Assembly (NCBI RefSeq): GCF_000023025.1
Contig: NC_012997.1
Span: forward strand, 3,345,125 to 3,409,124
DNA length: 64,000 bases
From: Teredinibacter turnerae T7901
GTDB taxonomy: Bacteria > Pseudomonadota > Gammaproteobacteria > Pseudomonadales > Cellvibrionaceae
Direction of reading: 5' to 3'
Below are positions 8,789-18,003 of this stretch, piece after piece (positions within the stretch are counted from its first letter, which is position 1; each line of letters starts with the position of its first letter). A program made the translations under genes and the position numbers. Under the pieces are notes generated by a model. The model worked only from the letters and a program-made list of their open reading frames with translations, was not told the origin of the DNA and ran no database searches.

Positions 8789-9400
8789 TTACCGCTTCTG
8801 TGTGAGCAAAGTGCCCAACTGCTGAAGGTAGGCAACCACCGCGTCGATTTCCTTCTTGCCTTTAACAGCATCAGCGGCGCCTGCAATGTCGTCATCGGTA
8901 TAAGGCACACCCACGCTGCGCAACGCTTTCATTTTCTTGGCTGTATCTTTACCGTCCAACACCGCATCAAATAGCCAGGGGAACTCAGGCATATTGGATT
9001 CAGGGACCACGTTGCGCGGGTTGTAAAGGTGAGCCCGGTGCCAGTTGTCACTGTAACGACCACCCACGCGAGCCAGATCTGGCCCGGTACGCTTAGAGCC
9101 CCAAAGAAACGGGTGCTCATAAACAGACTCGCCAGCGACTGAGTAATGACCGTAACGCTCTACCTCAGCGCGCAGCGGGCGCACCATCTGGGTGTGGCAA
9201 ACGGTGCAACCCTCGCGGATATAAATATCGCGTCCTTCCAGCTGCAGCGCTGTAAGCGGCTTTAGTCCATCAATAGGTTTGGTTGTTTCTTCCAGAAAGA
9301 ACTGCGGCACAATTTGCACTAAACCGCCAAAGCTGATGGCCACTACCGTCAGCAATACGAGAAGGCCAACATTTTTTTCTACTATGTCATGATTCTTCAC
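8789..9400 (-). CDS. ccoO: cbb3-type oxidase subunit II (CcoO)
   Basis: 203 aa. The N-terminal membrane anchor (about 11-31) is followed by a monohaem cytochrome c domain with CTVCH at 65-69. The conserved [20 protein letters not shown] block is present, and a distal NMPEFPW supplies the axial Met. CcoO passes electrons from CcoP to the catalytic subunit CcoN. It starts 11 bases after ccoN. Confidence 0.95.
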   Translation of the reverse strand: MKNHDIVEKNVGLLVLLTVVAISFGGLVQIVPQFFLEETTKPIDGLKPLTALQLEGRDIYIREGCTVCHTQMVRPLRAEVERYGHYSVAGESVYEHPFLWGSKRTGPDLARVGGRYSDNWHRAHLYNPRNVVPESNMPEFPWLFDAVLDGKDTAKKMKALRSVGVPYTDDDIAGAADAVKGKKEIDAVVAYLQQLGTLLTQKR

Positions 9401-9411
9401 GTTTGATCCCC

Positions 9412-10854
9412 TTACGCAACCTGCGGCTCTGAAGCGGAAGTCGCTTCTTCAGGCTGCTTATCATTCACAGTTCTGTATACGTTGTAGGCCATAACGAGCA
9501 TGCCTGATGCGAAGGTCAAACCACCCAGGAAACGAACAATATAGCCGTAGTGGCTGGATTCCACCGCCTCAGCGAAACTGTAGGTCAAGGTAGAGTCCGC
9601 GTTAAATGCGCGCCACATGAGGCCCTGCATAATACCGTTTACCCACATGGAGGCGATGTAAAGCACGGTACCGATAGTTGCCATCCAGAAGTGGATGTTA
9701 ATCAGATTCACCGAGTACATTTTGGCACGGCCAAACAGCGGTGGAACCAGGTGGTAGACCGCACCGATAGAAATCATCGCAACCCAACCCAATGCGCCGG
9801 AATGCACGTGACCGATGGTCCAATCAGTGTAATGCGACAGGGAGTTCACAGTTTTGATAGCCATCATCGGGCCTTCGAAAGTGGACATTCCGTAGAACGA
9901 CAAGGACACGACCAAAAAACGCAATGTTGGGTCGGTGCGAAGCTTATCCCAGGCACCTGACAGGGTCATCATTCCGTTGATCATGCCACCCCAGGATGGC
10001 GCCAGCAGGATCAAAGACATGACCATACCCAGCGATTGCGCCCAATCTGGTAGCGCGGTGTACATCAGGTGGTGAGGACCCGCCCAAATGTAAACCGCGA
10101 TCAACGCCCAAAAATGCACAATAGACAGTTGGTAGGAGTAGACCGGGCGGCCCGCTTGTTTGGGCACGAAGTAATACATCATGCCCAGGAAGCCCGCCGT
10201 CAGGAAAAAGCCAACCGCGTTGTGGCCGTACCACCACTGAACCATCGCATCCATAGTGCCAGCATAGGCAGAATAAGACTTAAACAGCGTAACGGGCACG
10301 GCCATATTGTTAACCACATGCAGCAGCGCGACAGTCACAATGAACGCGCCAAAAAACCAGTTGGCGACGTAGATGTGGGAGGTTGTGCGCTTAACCACTG
10401 TACCGAAGAAAACGATGGCGTATGACACCCAAACCAGGGTGATCGCAATATCAATTGGCCATTCCAGCTCGGCGTATTCTTTAGACGAGGTATAGCCCAG
10501 TGGCAGGGTAATCGCCGCCGCAACGATGATTGCCTGCCAGCCCCAGAAGGTGAACGGAATTAAAAAACCACCCCAAAGGCGGGTTTGGCAGGTCCGCTGA
10601 ACCACATAGTAGGAGGTCGCGAACAGCGCACAGCCACCGAATGCGAAAATAACGGCGTTGGTGTGCAGCGGGCGCAAACGACCAAAGTGAGTATAGGGTT
10701 GCAGCAGGTTGTTCAGGTCCGGCCACACCAATTGCGCGGCGATCAATACGCCGATGAACATACCGACAATACCCCACACAACTGTCATGATCGTGAACTG
10801 ACGCACGACCTTGTAGTTGTATGCCGGCTGTTCTGTTGCCAAGCCATTACTCAT
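9412..10854 (-). CDS. ccoN: cbb3-type cytochrome c oxidase subunit I (CcoN)
   Basis: 480 aa, about 12 membrane segments, heme-copper oxidase fold. Conserved His-containing blocks are visible: [10 protein letters not shown] near the N-terminus, [21 protein letters not shown] (CuB ligands) and the late [11 protein letters not shown]. It is the proton-pumping catalytic subunit that reduces oxygen at low concentration. It is the first gene of ccoNOQP, with a perfect FNR/ANR box and a TATAAT box upstream. Only one cbb3 set is present in this window. Confidence 0.97.
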   Translation of the reverse strand: MSNGLATEQPAYNYKVVRQFTIMTVVWGIVGMFIGVLIAAQLVWPDLNNLLQPYTHFGRLRPLHTNAVIFAFGGCALFATSYYVVQRTCQTRLWGGFLIPFTFWGWQAIIVAAAITLPLGYTSSKEYAELEWPIDIAITLVWVSYAIVFFGTVVKRTTSHIYVANWFFGAFIVTVALLHVVNNMAVPVTLFKSYSAYAGTMDAMVQWWYGHNAVGFFLTAGFLGMMYYFVPKQAGRPVYSYQLSIVHFWALIAVYIWAGPHHLMYTALPDWAQSLGMVMSLILLAPSWGGMINGMMTLSGAWDKLRTDPTLRFLVVSLSFYGMSTFEGPMMAIKTVNSLSHYTDWTIGHVHSGALGWVAMISIGAVYHLVPPLFGRAKMYSVNLINIHFWMATIGTVLYIASMWVNGIMQGLMWRAFNADSTLTYSFAEAVESSHYGYIVRFLGGLTFASGMLVMAYNVYRTVNDKQPEEATSASEPQVA

Positions 10855-11029
10855 AGTGAAGTCCTGTGTTTTTGGTTTTTACGAGTTTAGAAACGACAGC
10901 GCCAGGAGCGCACCACCCATGCCCCTGGTCTACGAATACATTGTTTGGCGCTAGCTTGAGCACCGGGAATCACGCGGATTTTATATGGATATGGCACCGA
11001 TATAAATCGCGCGCATGAAGTTACCTGAG

Positions 11030-11070
11030 ATTATAGGTACTCAAACAAGCATAGGTTTGATTACCATCAA
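11030..11070 (-). promoter_or_regulatory. FNR/ANR-activated promoter of ccoNOQP
   Basis: A perfect FNR/ANR site, TTGAT-TACC-ATCAA, lies at 11057-11070. On the minus strand a perfect TATAAT -10 box lies at 11030-11035. If transcription starts near 11023, the FNR site is centred at about -40.5, the class II activator position that replaces the -35 box. The leader to the ccoN start would be about 170 bases. Low-oxygen activation of the oxidase is inferred from this. Confidence 0.85.
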
Positions 11071-11112
11071 ATGGCACACTAAACAACATGATACCTGAGA
11101 ACCCGTTTGAAA

Positions 11113-11134
11113 TTGCCAGTTTTAGCACTGGCAA
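11113..11134 (-). terminator. Probable terminator of argG
   Basis: An 8-bp perfect stem (TTGCCAGT / ACTGGCAA) with a 6-base loop lies just after the argG stop. The following T-run on the minus strand is short (TTTC), so termination may be weak. Confidence 0.55.
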
Positions 11135-11157
11135 CTTCCATACAACCGCGATGAAGA

Positions 11158-12393
11158 TCAGTTTTCCAGCTTACGACCCTTTTGCGCGGCGATGCGCATG
11201 CGCAGCGCATTAAGCTTGATAAAACCAGCCGCATCTTTTTGATCATACGCGCCTGCGTCGTCTTCAAACGTGGCGATAGACTCGTCAAACAGGCTATCTG
11301 CGGAACGACGGCCCACCACCGTAACGGCACCCTTGTACAGTTTGAGGCGCACATCACCGTTGACACACGCCTGACTTTCGTCAATTGCCGCCTGCATCAT
11401 TTTTCTCTCAGGACTCCACCAGTAGCCGTTATAAACGAGATCTGCGTATTTGGGCATCAACGCGTCTTTGAAGTGAGCGACTTCGCGATCCAGGGTAATC
11501 GATTCAATAGCCCTGTGCGCAGGAAGCAAAATGGTGCCCCCTGGCGTTTCGTAGCAACCGCGGGATTTCATACCCACGTAGCGGTTTTCTACGATATCCA
11601 AACGACCAATTCCGTGCGCACCGCCTTTTTTGTTAAGTGTTTCCAGAATTGTAGCAGGCGACATTGCCTCGCCGTTTATCGCCACAGGGTCGCCTTTCTC
11701 GAATGAGATCTCGATATATTCCGGTGTGTCTGGTGCCTGCTCAGGGGAAACCGTCCAACGCCACATATCCGCCTCAGCTTCAACCCAGGGGTTTTCCAGA
11801 ATGTCGCCTTCATATGAAATATGGAGCAGGTTAGCATCCATGGAATAAGGAGACTTTTTCGTCGCCTTGGCAAAATCCACCGGGATTTCATGTTCTTTAC
11901 AGTAGGCCATCAAAGTTTCGCGAGATGTGAGGTTCCATTCGCGCCAGGGAGCAATAACTTTTACACCTGGCTTCAGTGCATAGGCGCCCAACTCGAAGCG
12001 AACCTGATCATTCCCCTTGCCGGTAGCGCCGTGAGAAATCGCGTCGGCCCCGGTTTCATTCGCAATTTCGATCATTCGCTTAGCAATCAGCGGACGTGCT
12101 ATTGAGGTACCCAGCAAGTATTCGCCTTCATAGATTGCATTGGCGCGGAACATTGGAAAAACGTAATCCCGAACGAACTCTTCGCGTAAATCTTCAATAT
12201 AAATTTCTTTAACACCCATGGCCTGAGCTTTGGCGCGAGCGGGCTCTACTTCCTCGCCCTGGCCGATATTGGCCGTGAATGTAACAACTTCACACTGGTA
12301 GGTTTCCTGCAACCACTTTACGATCACAGACGTATCGAGGCCGCCAGAGTAGGCAAGAACGACTTTTTTTATTGAAGAATTTTCGGCTGACAT
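11158..12393 (-). CDS. argG: Argininosuccinate synthase
   Basis: 411 aa. The N-terminal PP-loop [10 protein letters not shown] (about 14-23) is the ATP pyrophosphatase signature, followed by the family blocks [18 protein letters not shown] and SYEGDILE. The enzyme joins citrulline and aspartate using ATP to make argininosuccinate, the penultimate step of arginine synthesis. It appears monocistronic. Downstream on the same strand is the ccoN promoter region; upstream is the divergent fetB. The motY-pyrC-rnt block that follows fetB is near argG in Pseudomonas too. Confidence 0.97.
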   Translation of the reverse strand: MSAENSSIKKVVLAYSGGLDTSVIVKWLQETYQCEVVTFTANIGQGEEVEPARAKAQAMGVKEIYIEDLREEFVRDYVFPMFRANAIYEGEYLLGTSIARPLIAKRMIEIANETGADAISHGATGKGNDQVRFELGAYALKPGVKVIAPWREWNLTSRETLMAYCKEHEIPVDFAKATKKSPYSMDANLLHISYEGDILENPWVEAEADMWRWTVSPEQAPDTPEYIEISFEKGDPVAINGEAMSPATILETLNKKGGAHGIGRLDIVENRYVGMKSRGCYETPGGTILLPAHRAIESITLDREVAHFKDALMPKYADLVYNGYWWSPERKMMQAAIDESQACVNGDVRLKLYKGAVTVVGRRSADSLFDESIATFEDDAGAYDQKDAAGFIKLNALRMRIAAQKGRKLEN

Positions 12394-12547
12394 GTTGACT
12401 CCGTAACGGAATTGCCCGCGAACAGCGGATAAAACAATGAGGGGGCCGAATTTTAAAGGCTCGCCTCTCTAAACTCCAGTGCTTTTACGGTTACCCTGAC
12501 CGATTAACGTCTGCATTAATCATTACTCAGGTTGCAGAGGCTTGAAC

Positions 12548-13246
12548 ATGACCCATCTTTCCGTATCCGCAACACTGCTTTCGATGGCCCCTCTGCTATT
12601 AGCCCTGCTGATTTTTCAATGGCAACTCGGCCATACGCGCGAGCTCGCCATTGCGGCGGTGCGCATGGTACTCCAGTTGGTTGGTATCGGTTACCTGCTT
12701 AATGTGCTATTTACCAGCCCCGCGCCAGTTCTGGGTTTGTGCGTGCTCAGCGTCATGCTCATGGCAGCCTCCTGGATAGCACTGCGACCGCTACAAAACA
12801 AGTCTGCCTGGCGATATGTCGCAGCGCTGTCTAGCCTGACTATTGCCAGTGTGCTCCACCTGGTATGGATTATTTTCGTGGTGTTACAGCCAGCCCCCTG
12901 GTATCAACCACAGCAAATCATCCCGCTCGCGGGTATGGTGGTCGCGAATGGCATGAACAGCTTGAGTCTCGGCGCTGAAAGACTTGAAGCACAAATTGAT
13001 AGCCATGAACTGCCGGAAGCCTGTGTAAGTGCGTTTAGAGCCGCAATGATTCCCCAAGTGAATTCATTGCTGGCGGTGGGATTAGTTTCATTGCCGGGAA
13101 TGATGACAGGTCAAATTCTCGCCGGGATGGCACCACTGGAGGCAGTTCGCTATCAGATTCTGGTGATGAGTATGATTGCAGGCAACGCAAGCCTCACCCT
13201 GGCACTCTACTTCTGGCAGGTAAAGCGCAACTACAGGAAACACTAG
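12548..13246 (+). CDS. fetB: UPF0014 family permease, FetB-like (iron export ABC transporter)
   Basis: 232 aa from the ATG at 12548, chosen because AGAGG lies 7 bases upstream; a TTG six bases earlier has no room for a binding site. About seven membrane segments. The family blocks LAIAAVRMVLQLVGIGYLL, VANGMNSLSLGAERL and SLPGMMTGQILAG are clear. In E. coli FetB pairs with the ATPase FetA in iron export under oxidative stress. No ATPase gene flanks this copy: argG is divergent upstream and motY is convergent downstream. The ATPase must be encoded elsewhere or be shared. Confidence 0.85.
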   Translation: MTHLSVSATLLSMAPLLLALLIFQWQLGHTRELAIAAVRMVLQLVGIGYLLNVLFTSPAPVLGLCVLSVMLMAASWIALRPLQNKSAWRYVAALSSLTIASVLHLVWIIFVVLQPAPWYQPQQIIPLAGMVVANGMNSLSLGAERLEAQIDSHELPEACVSAFRAAMIPQVNSLLAVGLVSLPGMMTGQILAGMAPLEAVRYQILVMSMIAGNASLTLALYFWQVKRNYRKH

Positions 13247-13275
13247 GCCAGATAAAATGTAGCTAAAATTAGACC

Positions 13276-14211
13276 TCAACTCTCGTCAGCAGCCTGCGCA
13301 GCCATAGTCGTGGTACCCTCAGGCGGCGCTTCGGGTTGCGCCAGTTTTTCCATGCGTACGGTAACGCGACGATTTTTTGCCCGCCCCGATGACGAGTCGT
13401 TAGATGCCACCGGGTAGCGCTCGCCATGCCAGCGGACAACCAGCTGAGATTCCGGAATACCATGGCCGACCAGATAGTCCCGCACCAGATCTGCCCGAGT
13501 TTTAGACAGCTCCAAATTATCAATCCGCGTCCCCTCTGCACTGGCGTGCGCATCGATAATAAACTGGTTAATCGCTTTGTCATGCTTTACCAGGAGTATG
13601 ATCTGATCGAGCTTCTGCGTTGCGGCTCGACTGAGTTTATCGGTGTAGCCAACCACGAAATACAGGGACGTGCGCTTTAGTTGATCGAAGTTTGCGGGCA
13701 GGAGCCCTGCCAGACAATCCAGATATTTGCGATATTCTGACCGAAACCCAATATTCGAAATAGCCAGGTCGACATTTTCTGCCTCGTCGTACCAGCTTTC
13801 CCTCAGCAATGCTATTTCTTTACCGGAGTTCAGGCCCGCCAGCATCAGCTCAGTTTTCTCCCGCCCCAACCACAGAGGGCGAGTACCGCGCTTCACCTGC
13901 ACACTACCCAATACTTCCTGAACCTGGGGATGAGCCCAAACCGGCGACCTGGCTACCAACGCGGCTTCACCAGCTTCGAACTGCGCCACTTTGGAACGAA
14001 GATAAAATGAGGACGATTCTCCTGCTCGGGTACGAAACACCACCTGCCCAAACAACGGTACAGTCTGCGCCAGCCGGCACTCGAATACCGAGCCAGACGT
14101 GGTCCAGTTGCTATCATTAATTCCATTCGTAAAGCGCACAGCGCCGCACTCGTACGCAAAAACGCACAGTAGGAACAAAAGATAACGGCAAAGCTTTCGC
14201 ATGGTGAACAA
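13276..14211 (-). CDS. motY: MotY-like sodium-driven flagellar motor protein (OmpA family)
   Basis: 311 aa. A signal peptide (to about residue 24) precedes a MotY-type N-terminal domain with the CRLAQTVPLFGQVVFRTRAG pattern. A C-terminal OmpA-like peptidoglycan-binding domain follows (about 205-300; core DAHASAEGTRIDNLELSKTRA and NRRVTVR), then a Pro/Ala-rich tail. MotY forms the T-ring that supports the stator in sodium-driven polar flagella. Its position next to pyrC and rnt matches Pseudomonas motY. The sigma-28 promoter upstream independently supports a flagellar role. ATG at 14202 is an alternative start. Confidence 0.85.
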   Translation of the reverse strand: MFTMRKLCRYLLFLLCVFAYECGAVRFTNGINDSNWTTSGSVFECRLAQTVPLFGQVVFRTRAGESSSFYLRSKVAQFEAGEAALVARSPVWAHPQVQEVLGSVQVKRGTRPLWLGREKTELMLAGLNSGKEIALLRESWYDEAENVDLAISNIGFRSEYRKYLDCLAGLLPANFDQLKRTSLYFVVGYTDKLSRAATQKLDQIILLVKHDKAINQFIIDAHASAEGTRIDNLELSKTRADLVRDYLVGHGIPESQLVVRWHGERYPVASNDSSSGRAKNRRVTVRMEKLAQPEAPPEGTTTMAAQAADES

Positions 14212-14234
14212 ATGAATTCCGGGTTATTCGTCGA

Positions 14235-14261
14235 TTATCGGCAGGCGCAGCCATTTCTTGA
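14235..14261 (-). promoter_or_regulatory. Sigma-28 (FliA) promoter of motY
   Basis: On the minus strand a perfect -10 GCCGATAA (14235-14242) follows, after exactly 11 bases, a partial -35 TCAAGAAA (14254-14261; consensus TAAAGTTT, 4 of 8 matching). The -10 lies 23 bases before the motY start. Confidence 0.75.
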
Positions 14262-14370
14262 GTCATGGGCAACTGACGCCATTTCCGGTAGCATGCGCCC
14301 CTGCGTATTATCTTAAGCATAGTGGGTATGCGCCCATTTGGCCGCCCCGACAACCATAAGGCTTCAATCC

Positions 14371-15405
14371 ATGACAGATTCACTGACCCTGTTGCGCCCA
14401 GACGACTGGCATATTCACCTGCGCGACGGGACAGCCCTGGAAACCACCGTACCTCACGCTGCAGCCAGCTTTGCCCGAGCGATTATCATGCCCAATCTGG
14501 TGCCACCGGTAACAAATGCCGAGGAGGCTCTGGCCTATCGGGCCCGCATTGAGGCTCAGATTCCAGCGGAGACACCGTTCGAACCTTTAATGGTTCTGTA
14601 TCTAACAAACAACACCACACCTGAAACGATAGCCGCAGCAAAAGCGGCCGGTGTTGTGGCCTGCAAGCTCTACCCGGCCGGCGCCACAACCAACTCTGCG
14701 TCCGGGGTTACGGATATCCAACACATTTACCCAGCGCTGGAAGAGATGGAACGACAAGGTGTACTTTTGCTCTTACACGGTGAAGTCACCGACAGTGCAA
14801 TCGATATTTTCGACCGCGAAGCCGTATTCATAGAACGAACGCTGCGCAAGGTTGTAGCCGATTTTCCAAAATTGAAAATTGTGCTGGAACATATCACTAC
14901 CCAGCAAGCAGCGGAGTTCGTCGCTCAAGCCCCTGACAACGTCGCCGCCACCATTACTGCCCACCACCTGCTCTACAACCGCAACCATATGTTGGCCGGA
15001 GGTATTCGCCCCCACTATTACTGCCTGCCAATTCTGAAGCGCCAAACTCACCAGCAAGCGCTAGTGGCTGCGGCCACTAGCGGCAGCCCAAAGTTCTTCC
15101 TCGGTACCGATTCCGCGCCTCACGCCAAGAGTCGCAAAGAAGCGGCGTGTGGGTGCGCAGGCAGCTACACGGCGTTTGCTGCCATTGAGCTCTATGCCGA
15201 AGCCTTCGAGGATGCTGGCGCACTGGACCGCCTGGAGGGCTTTGCCAGCCACTTCGGCCCCGATTTCTATGGTTTGCCGCGCAATTCAGACACCATCACC
15301 TTGCGCCGCGAACCATGGTCTGTACCCGATACCCTGACCTTCGGCGACGAGTCACTCGTACCGGTAAAAGCGGGCGAAACCCTGAATTGGCGAGTTCAAA
15401 AATAA
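14371..15405 (+). CDS. pyrC: Dihydroorotase, class II (PyrC)
   Basis: 344 aa from the ATG at 14371, the usual family length. AAGG lies 9 bases upstream, and an in-frame TTG earlier has no support. The metal site DWHIHLRDG (His14, His16) and the block [13 protein letters not shown] with the carboxylated Lys are visible. Further blocks are [24 protein letters not shown] and LGTDSAPH. The enzyme cyclises carbamoyl aspartate to dihydroorotate in pyrimidine synthesis. It is followed 18 bases later by rnt on the same strand, as in Pseudomonas. Confidence 0.96.
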   Translation: MTDSLTLLRPDDWHIHLRDGTALETTVPHAAASFARAIIMPNLVPPVTNAEEALAYRARIEAQIPAETPFEPLMVLYLTNNTTPETIAAAKAAGVVACKLYPAGATTNSASGVTDIQHIYPALEEMERQGVLLLLHGEVTDSAIDIFDREAVFIERTLRKVVADFPKLKIVLEHITTQQAAEFVAQAPDNVAATITAHHLLYNRNHMLAGGIRPHYYCLPILKRQTHQQALVAAATSGSPKFFLGTDSAPHAKSRKEAACGCAGSYTAFAAIELYAEAFEDAGALDRLEGFASHFGPDFYGLPRNSDTITLRREPWSVPDTLTFGDESLVPVKAGETLNWRVQK

Positions 15406-15423
15406 CCTACAAGGCGTGAGTAA

Positions 15424-16059
15424 GTGAGTTCTACCGAGATAGTCAAAACACCGTTCGCACAACGTTTTCGCGGCTTTCTACCTGTAATTATCGATGTGGA
15501 AACCGGCGGTTTTAATGCAGCCACCGATGCGCTACTGGAAATCGCAGCGGTTACCTTACATATGGATGACAATGGATTCCTGCAGCGGGACGAAACGTTT
15601 TCTTTCCATGTCGAGCCGTTTGAGGGAGCCAACATTGAAAAGGCGGCACTGGAGTTTACGGGCATTGACCTGGAAAGCGAAGATCGAGAAGCCGTACCCG
15701 AAGCAATTGCATTAGGCGATATTTTCGCTGGCGTACGTAAAGCCGTAAAGGGTTACGGTTGTAACCGCGCGGTGCTGGTGGGCCACAACGCGCACTTTGA
15801 TTTAAACTTTCTTAACGCCGCGGCGGCACGCAGCGATATCAAGCGGAATCCCTTTCATCCGTTTTCCTGTTTTGATACTGCGACCCTGTGCGGCCTAATC
15901 TTCGGCCACACGGTGCTGGCGACCTCCTGCAAACTTGCCGGCCTCGAGTTTTCCAACCGCGAAGCTCATTCAGCCGCTTACGATGCAGAAAAAACGGCCG
16001 ACCTCTTCTGCCTGATGGTGAACAAATGGAAAGCCCTCGGCGGCTGGCCTCTCGAGTAA
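15424..16059 (+). CDS. rnt: Ribonuclease T
   Basis: 211 aa with a GTG start; AAGG lies 9 bases upstream. DEDDh exonuclease motifs: Asp24 and Glu26 in VIIDVETGG, then [11 protein letters not shown], and [14 protein letters not shown] with the catalytic His and last Asp. RNase T trims 3-prime ends of tRNAs, 5S and 23S rRNA. The [20 protein letters not shown] start is typical of the family. It is probably co-transcribed with pyrC. Confidence 0.95.
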   Translation: MSSTEIVKTPFAQRFRGFLPVIIDVETGGFNAATDALLEIAAVTLHMDDNGFLQRDETFSFHVEPFEGANIEKAALEFTGIDLESEDREAVPEAIALGDIFAGVRKAVKGYGCNRAVLVGHNAHFDLNFLNAAAARSDIKRNPFHPFSCFDTATLCGLIFGHTVLATSCKLAGLEFSNREAHSAAYDAEKTADLFCLMVNKWKALGGWPLE

Positions 16060-16094
16060 ATACGGCATAGGCCCCGGCAATCGCGCCGTGGGCT

Positions 16095-17324
16095 TTACCC
16101 TAGCGCGCGAACTTCTCTTGCAAGGATCTGCAATGCGTCACTAATCACCTCTGGCGCCTGACAAAAATTTAGGCGAATACACTGGTGCGCGTGATCCCAA
16201 TTCTCGTCCATGCCAAAGAAAAAATGCTCTCCGGCCATAATCAGCACGTTGGCCTCTTTCATGCGTTGGTACAACTGCTCGCTACTGACAGGTAAATCCG
16301 GAAACCAGATCCAAACAAAAAACGCCCCTTCCGACTCGTGCACCCGATAGTTCAGCCCCGCTAGATGCCGATCTATTTGCTCCAACATGTAGGCCTGCTT
16401 CGCACGATAGTAGGGCTGAATAACCGTTTCACAGATCGAATCCAGCTCATTGGCAGCCATCAGCGAATTCATCAGCATCGGCCCTAGATTGCCACAGGCT
16501 AGGGAAATAATGGTGTTTGCGCTCACAAACTTTTTGATAACAGCTTCGGGCGCGACAACGATACCGGTGCGCACGCCGGGCAAGCCGAGCTTGGACAGGC
16601 TCAACATAAGAATGGTGTTGTCATCCCAAAACGACTCCGCTTCCTGATAAACCACACCAGGAAACGGAAAACCGTAGGCGCAGTCAACAATTAGCGGAAT
16701 ATTGTGCGCGCGAGCGATGGCTTGCAGCTGGCGCATCTCATCGTCAGAAACAACATTTCCTGATGGATTGGTTGGCCGTGAGACGCAAAGTGCGGCAGTA
16801 TCGGACGTGATTTCGAGTGCAGCGAAGTCGATATGGTATTTGAAACGGTGCTCACCGATCAGCTCTATGCGCGGGCGATAGCCTTTAAATATGTTATCTC
16901 CAAGCCCCTGGTCGCGGTAGCCCAGGTATTCCGGCATCATCGGTAAGCATATCTGGCCTTGTGCTGCGAGCAAATTCAGCAAAATAAAGAACGCAGACTG
17001 GCTGCCATTTGCAACCGCGATATTCGCCGTAGTCACCGGCCATTGGTAGCGTTGCTGCAAATAACTGGCAAGCGCGTCTATAAACGCTTCATTGCCCTGG
17101 GGCGACTGATAAATCCCAATCAACTTGTGCAACTCAGCTGGCTGATCACATATCGCTTTTAAATGCTCGCCAATACGCGCTTCAAACTCTGGAATATGCG
17201 CCGGGTTGCCACCACCGAGAAACAACAGATCCGGATTTACATTAAGTGCGTCGCCAAGGTCTTCCATGAGGTCAACAATAGCAGCGTCGCCAGTGAACTT
17301 TTGAGCAAAAGATGAGGGATTCAT
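16095..17324 (-). CDS. avtA: Valine--pyruvate aminotransferase (AvtA)
   Basis: 409 aa, class I/II PLP-dependent aminotransferase. Visible blocks: LFLGGGNPAHIPE at the N-terminus, SRPTNPSGN, and SLSKLGLPGVRTG with the Schiff-base Lys near residue 242. The enzyme interconverts valine and pyruvate with alanine and 2-oxoisovalerate. The N-terminal sequence MNPSSFAQKFTGDAAIVDLMEDLG is distinctive for AvtA. It converges on rnt with only 35 bases between the stops, which include a GC-rich imperfect hairpin that may end both transcripts. Confidence 0.93.
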   Translation of the reverse strand: MNPSSFAQKFTGDAAIVDLMEDLGDALNVNPDLLFLGGGNPAHIPEFEARIGEHLKAICDQPAELHKLIGIYQSPQGNEAFIDALASYLQQRYQWPVTTANIAVANGSQSAFFILLNLLAAQGQICLPMMPEYLGYRDQGLGDNIFKGYRPRIELIGEHRFKYHIDFAALEITSDTAALCVSRPTNPSGNVVSDDEMRQLQAIARAHNIPLIVDCAYGFPFPGVVYQEAESFWDDNTILMLSLSKLGLPGVRTGIVVAPEAVIKKFVSANTIISLACGNLGPMLMNSLMAANELDSICETVIQPYYRAKQAYMLEQIDRHLAGLNYRVHESEGAFFVWIWFPDLPVSSEQLYQRMKEANVLIMAGEHFFFGMDENWDHAHQCIRLNFCQAPEVISDALQILAREVRALG

Positions 17325-17544
17325 ATCAGCGTATTCATAAAAATTTTGCCGATTCTATCAGGATTGCGGGCTACAGCGGGCACCGAGTTAGCAGAGGCGA
17401 ATGCCTTCGGAGTCGTGCGGAGAGAGGTCGGCAAGTCCGAATGATTGAAGATCTCGCGGTGAACCGACGATGCAGCAGTGCAAGACCGTATACGCCGGCT
17501 ACAAGCTTAAAAACTTTGGGGGAAGGTTACGCCAGTTGACGACG

Positions 17545-17916
17545 TCAACCAGAAATCAACCCGTAGGTGGTGAGCACGGTTTCCAATTTGGTTTTGTCGA
17601 CAGGCTTTTTAATAAAGTCGATTGCCCCCAGCGCTCTAACCCGTTCATGCGCTTCTGGTTGGATATCACCGGAAATCACAATAATCATGCAATTAAGGTC
17701 TTCACGGCGCACGGTTTCAAGCACTCCGTAACCATCCATAACGGGCATAGTCAAATCGAGGAACACCATATCCGCTTTGCCAGCCCTGATAACGTCAAGC
17801 GCTTCTGCGCCATTTGTGGCATAGGTTATTTCCACGTCCCAACCGGCAGGGAGGCTACGAGTCACCTGCTTGCGGGCCATGTTTGAATCGTCACAAATGA
17901 GTATGGGTAACGCCAT
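17545..17916 (-). CDS. Stand-alone response regulator receiver protein (CheY-like)
   Basis: 123 aa, a single receiver domain with no output domain. The acidic pocket is Asp9-Asp10, the phosphoacceptor is Asp54 (VFLDLTMP), the switch residue is Ser82 (ISG), and the conserved Lys is in FIKKP near 103. All functional residues are present, so it is probably phosphorylated. No histidine kinase or chemotaxis gene is adjacent, so the partner cannot be assigned. A role in chemotaxis or motility is possible but unsupported by the neighbours avtA and yihY. Confidence 0.88.
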   Translation of the reverse strand: MALPILICDDSNMARKQVTRSLPAGWDVEITYATNGAEALDVIRAGKADMVFLDLTMPVMDGYGVLETVRREDLNCMIIVISGDIQPEAHERVRALGAIDFIKKPVDKTKLETVLTTYGLISG

Positions 17917-18003
17917 GTGTCTGTATCGTAATCTGGTTAGGGTGTACTTATCCGATGTAGTTGAGTATAGACAGCAATATCGCCTGCGTTTTGGAATATG
18001 CCA

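Noticed and set aside
12500-12547. Possible ARG box upstream of argG
   Set aside because: The sequence contains half-site-like TGCAT and ATTAC pieces, but it does not fit the 18-base ARG consensus on either side.
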